A stretch of 64,000 nucleotides of DNA from Cladorhizidae sp. MBARI D1340-BT2 (lineage: Eukaryota; Porifera; Demospongiae; Poecilosclerida; Cladorhizidae), in assembly GCA_028752905.1 (NCBI GenBank), contig JAQNBH010000005.1, forward strand, positions 5,692,502 to 5,756,501. Reading direction: 5' to 3'. The notes under the pieces were generated by a model that searched no databases, was not told the origin of the DNA, and saw nothing but the letters and a program-made list of their open reading frames with translations. Below are positions 63,913 to 64,000 of the stretch, one piece after another; the stretch's first letter is position 1, and each line of letters starts with the position of its first letter. The position numbers and the translations under genes were made by a program.

Positions 63913-64000
63913 CATGGGCGGATCCAGGATTTTTGAAAGGGGGGGGTCCATTTTTAATTAAAGCATAGAAATGAACTTGTGAATCACAATAATAGCAGTA
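63913..64000. mobile_element. Left end of a hAT-like element, running out of the window
   Basis: CATGGGCGGATCCAGGATTT is one base away from the common animal hAT-like end CAGGGGCGGATCCAGGATTT, followed by a G-run (AAAGGGGGGGGTCC). The other end would lie outside the window. Confidence 0.5.

Noticed and set aside
1..64000. tRNA, rRNA or operon-type bacterial genes
   Set aside because: I saw no tRNA arm pattern or rRNA sequence and no bacterial gene order; only the pentapeptide fragment looks bacterial.

Overview
The window looks like nuclear DNA of an invertebrate animal, most probably a sponge or another early-branching metazoan. The evidence is genes split by GT-AG introns that re-join in phase, an animal-type Deltex C-terminal domain, and decayed transposons of kinds common in sponges and cnidarians (hAT, TTAA-target foldback elements, a non-LTR retrotransposon, a GIY-YIG retroelement tail). 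I cannot name the species. Roughly 45% of the window is minisatellite: about two dozen arrays with mutually unrelated units of 18 to 85 bp, nearly all in introns or between genes. Most long open frames in the window are artefacts of arrays whose period is a multiple of three. | Layout: 1-14147 (+) is the 3' part of a WD40-repeat protein gene, six exons ending at a stop at 14145-14147 with AATAAA at 14306. Its introns hold seven minisatellites. At 15084 a new gene starts on the + strand (two RRM-like exons behind a CpG-rich stretch). From 17.9 to 24.4 kb lie decayed transposons: a long multi-copy ORF on the - strand, a TTAA foldback element and two inverted GIY-YIG tails. From 26.9 to 39.5 kb runs one 37/38-bp array of about 200 copies, split by a 5.1-kb hAT element with an intact 728-residue transposase. 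That element holds a 913-bp tandem duplication, into which a TTAA foldback element later inserted. From 40.5 to 48.4 kb come more arrays, including a 3.8-kb 51-bp array. | From 48600 to 59489 (+) six exons join without a phase error into 807 residues: a KH-like or unassigned N-terminal part, a macrodomain, a Gly-rich linker, a RING finger and a Deltex C-terminal (DTC) domain. This is the best biological find. It puts in one chain what vertebrates split between PARP9 (macrodomains) and DTX3L (RING-DTC). The penultimate exon's 3' end, with its splice donor, has been amplified into a 62-bp minisatellite. The RRM-like exons at 15084 may be the 5' end of the same gene, which would then span 44 kb; that is inference. 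| The right end holds a broken, bacterial-looking pentapeptide-repeat fragment lying inside a 25-bp array, a 5'-truncated LINE, and a gag-like fragment running into hAT-like terminal sequence at the window edge.
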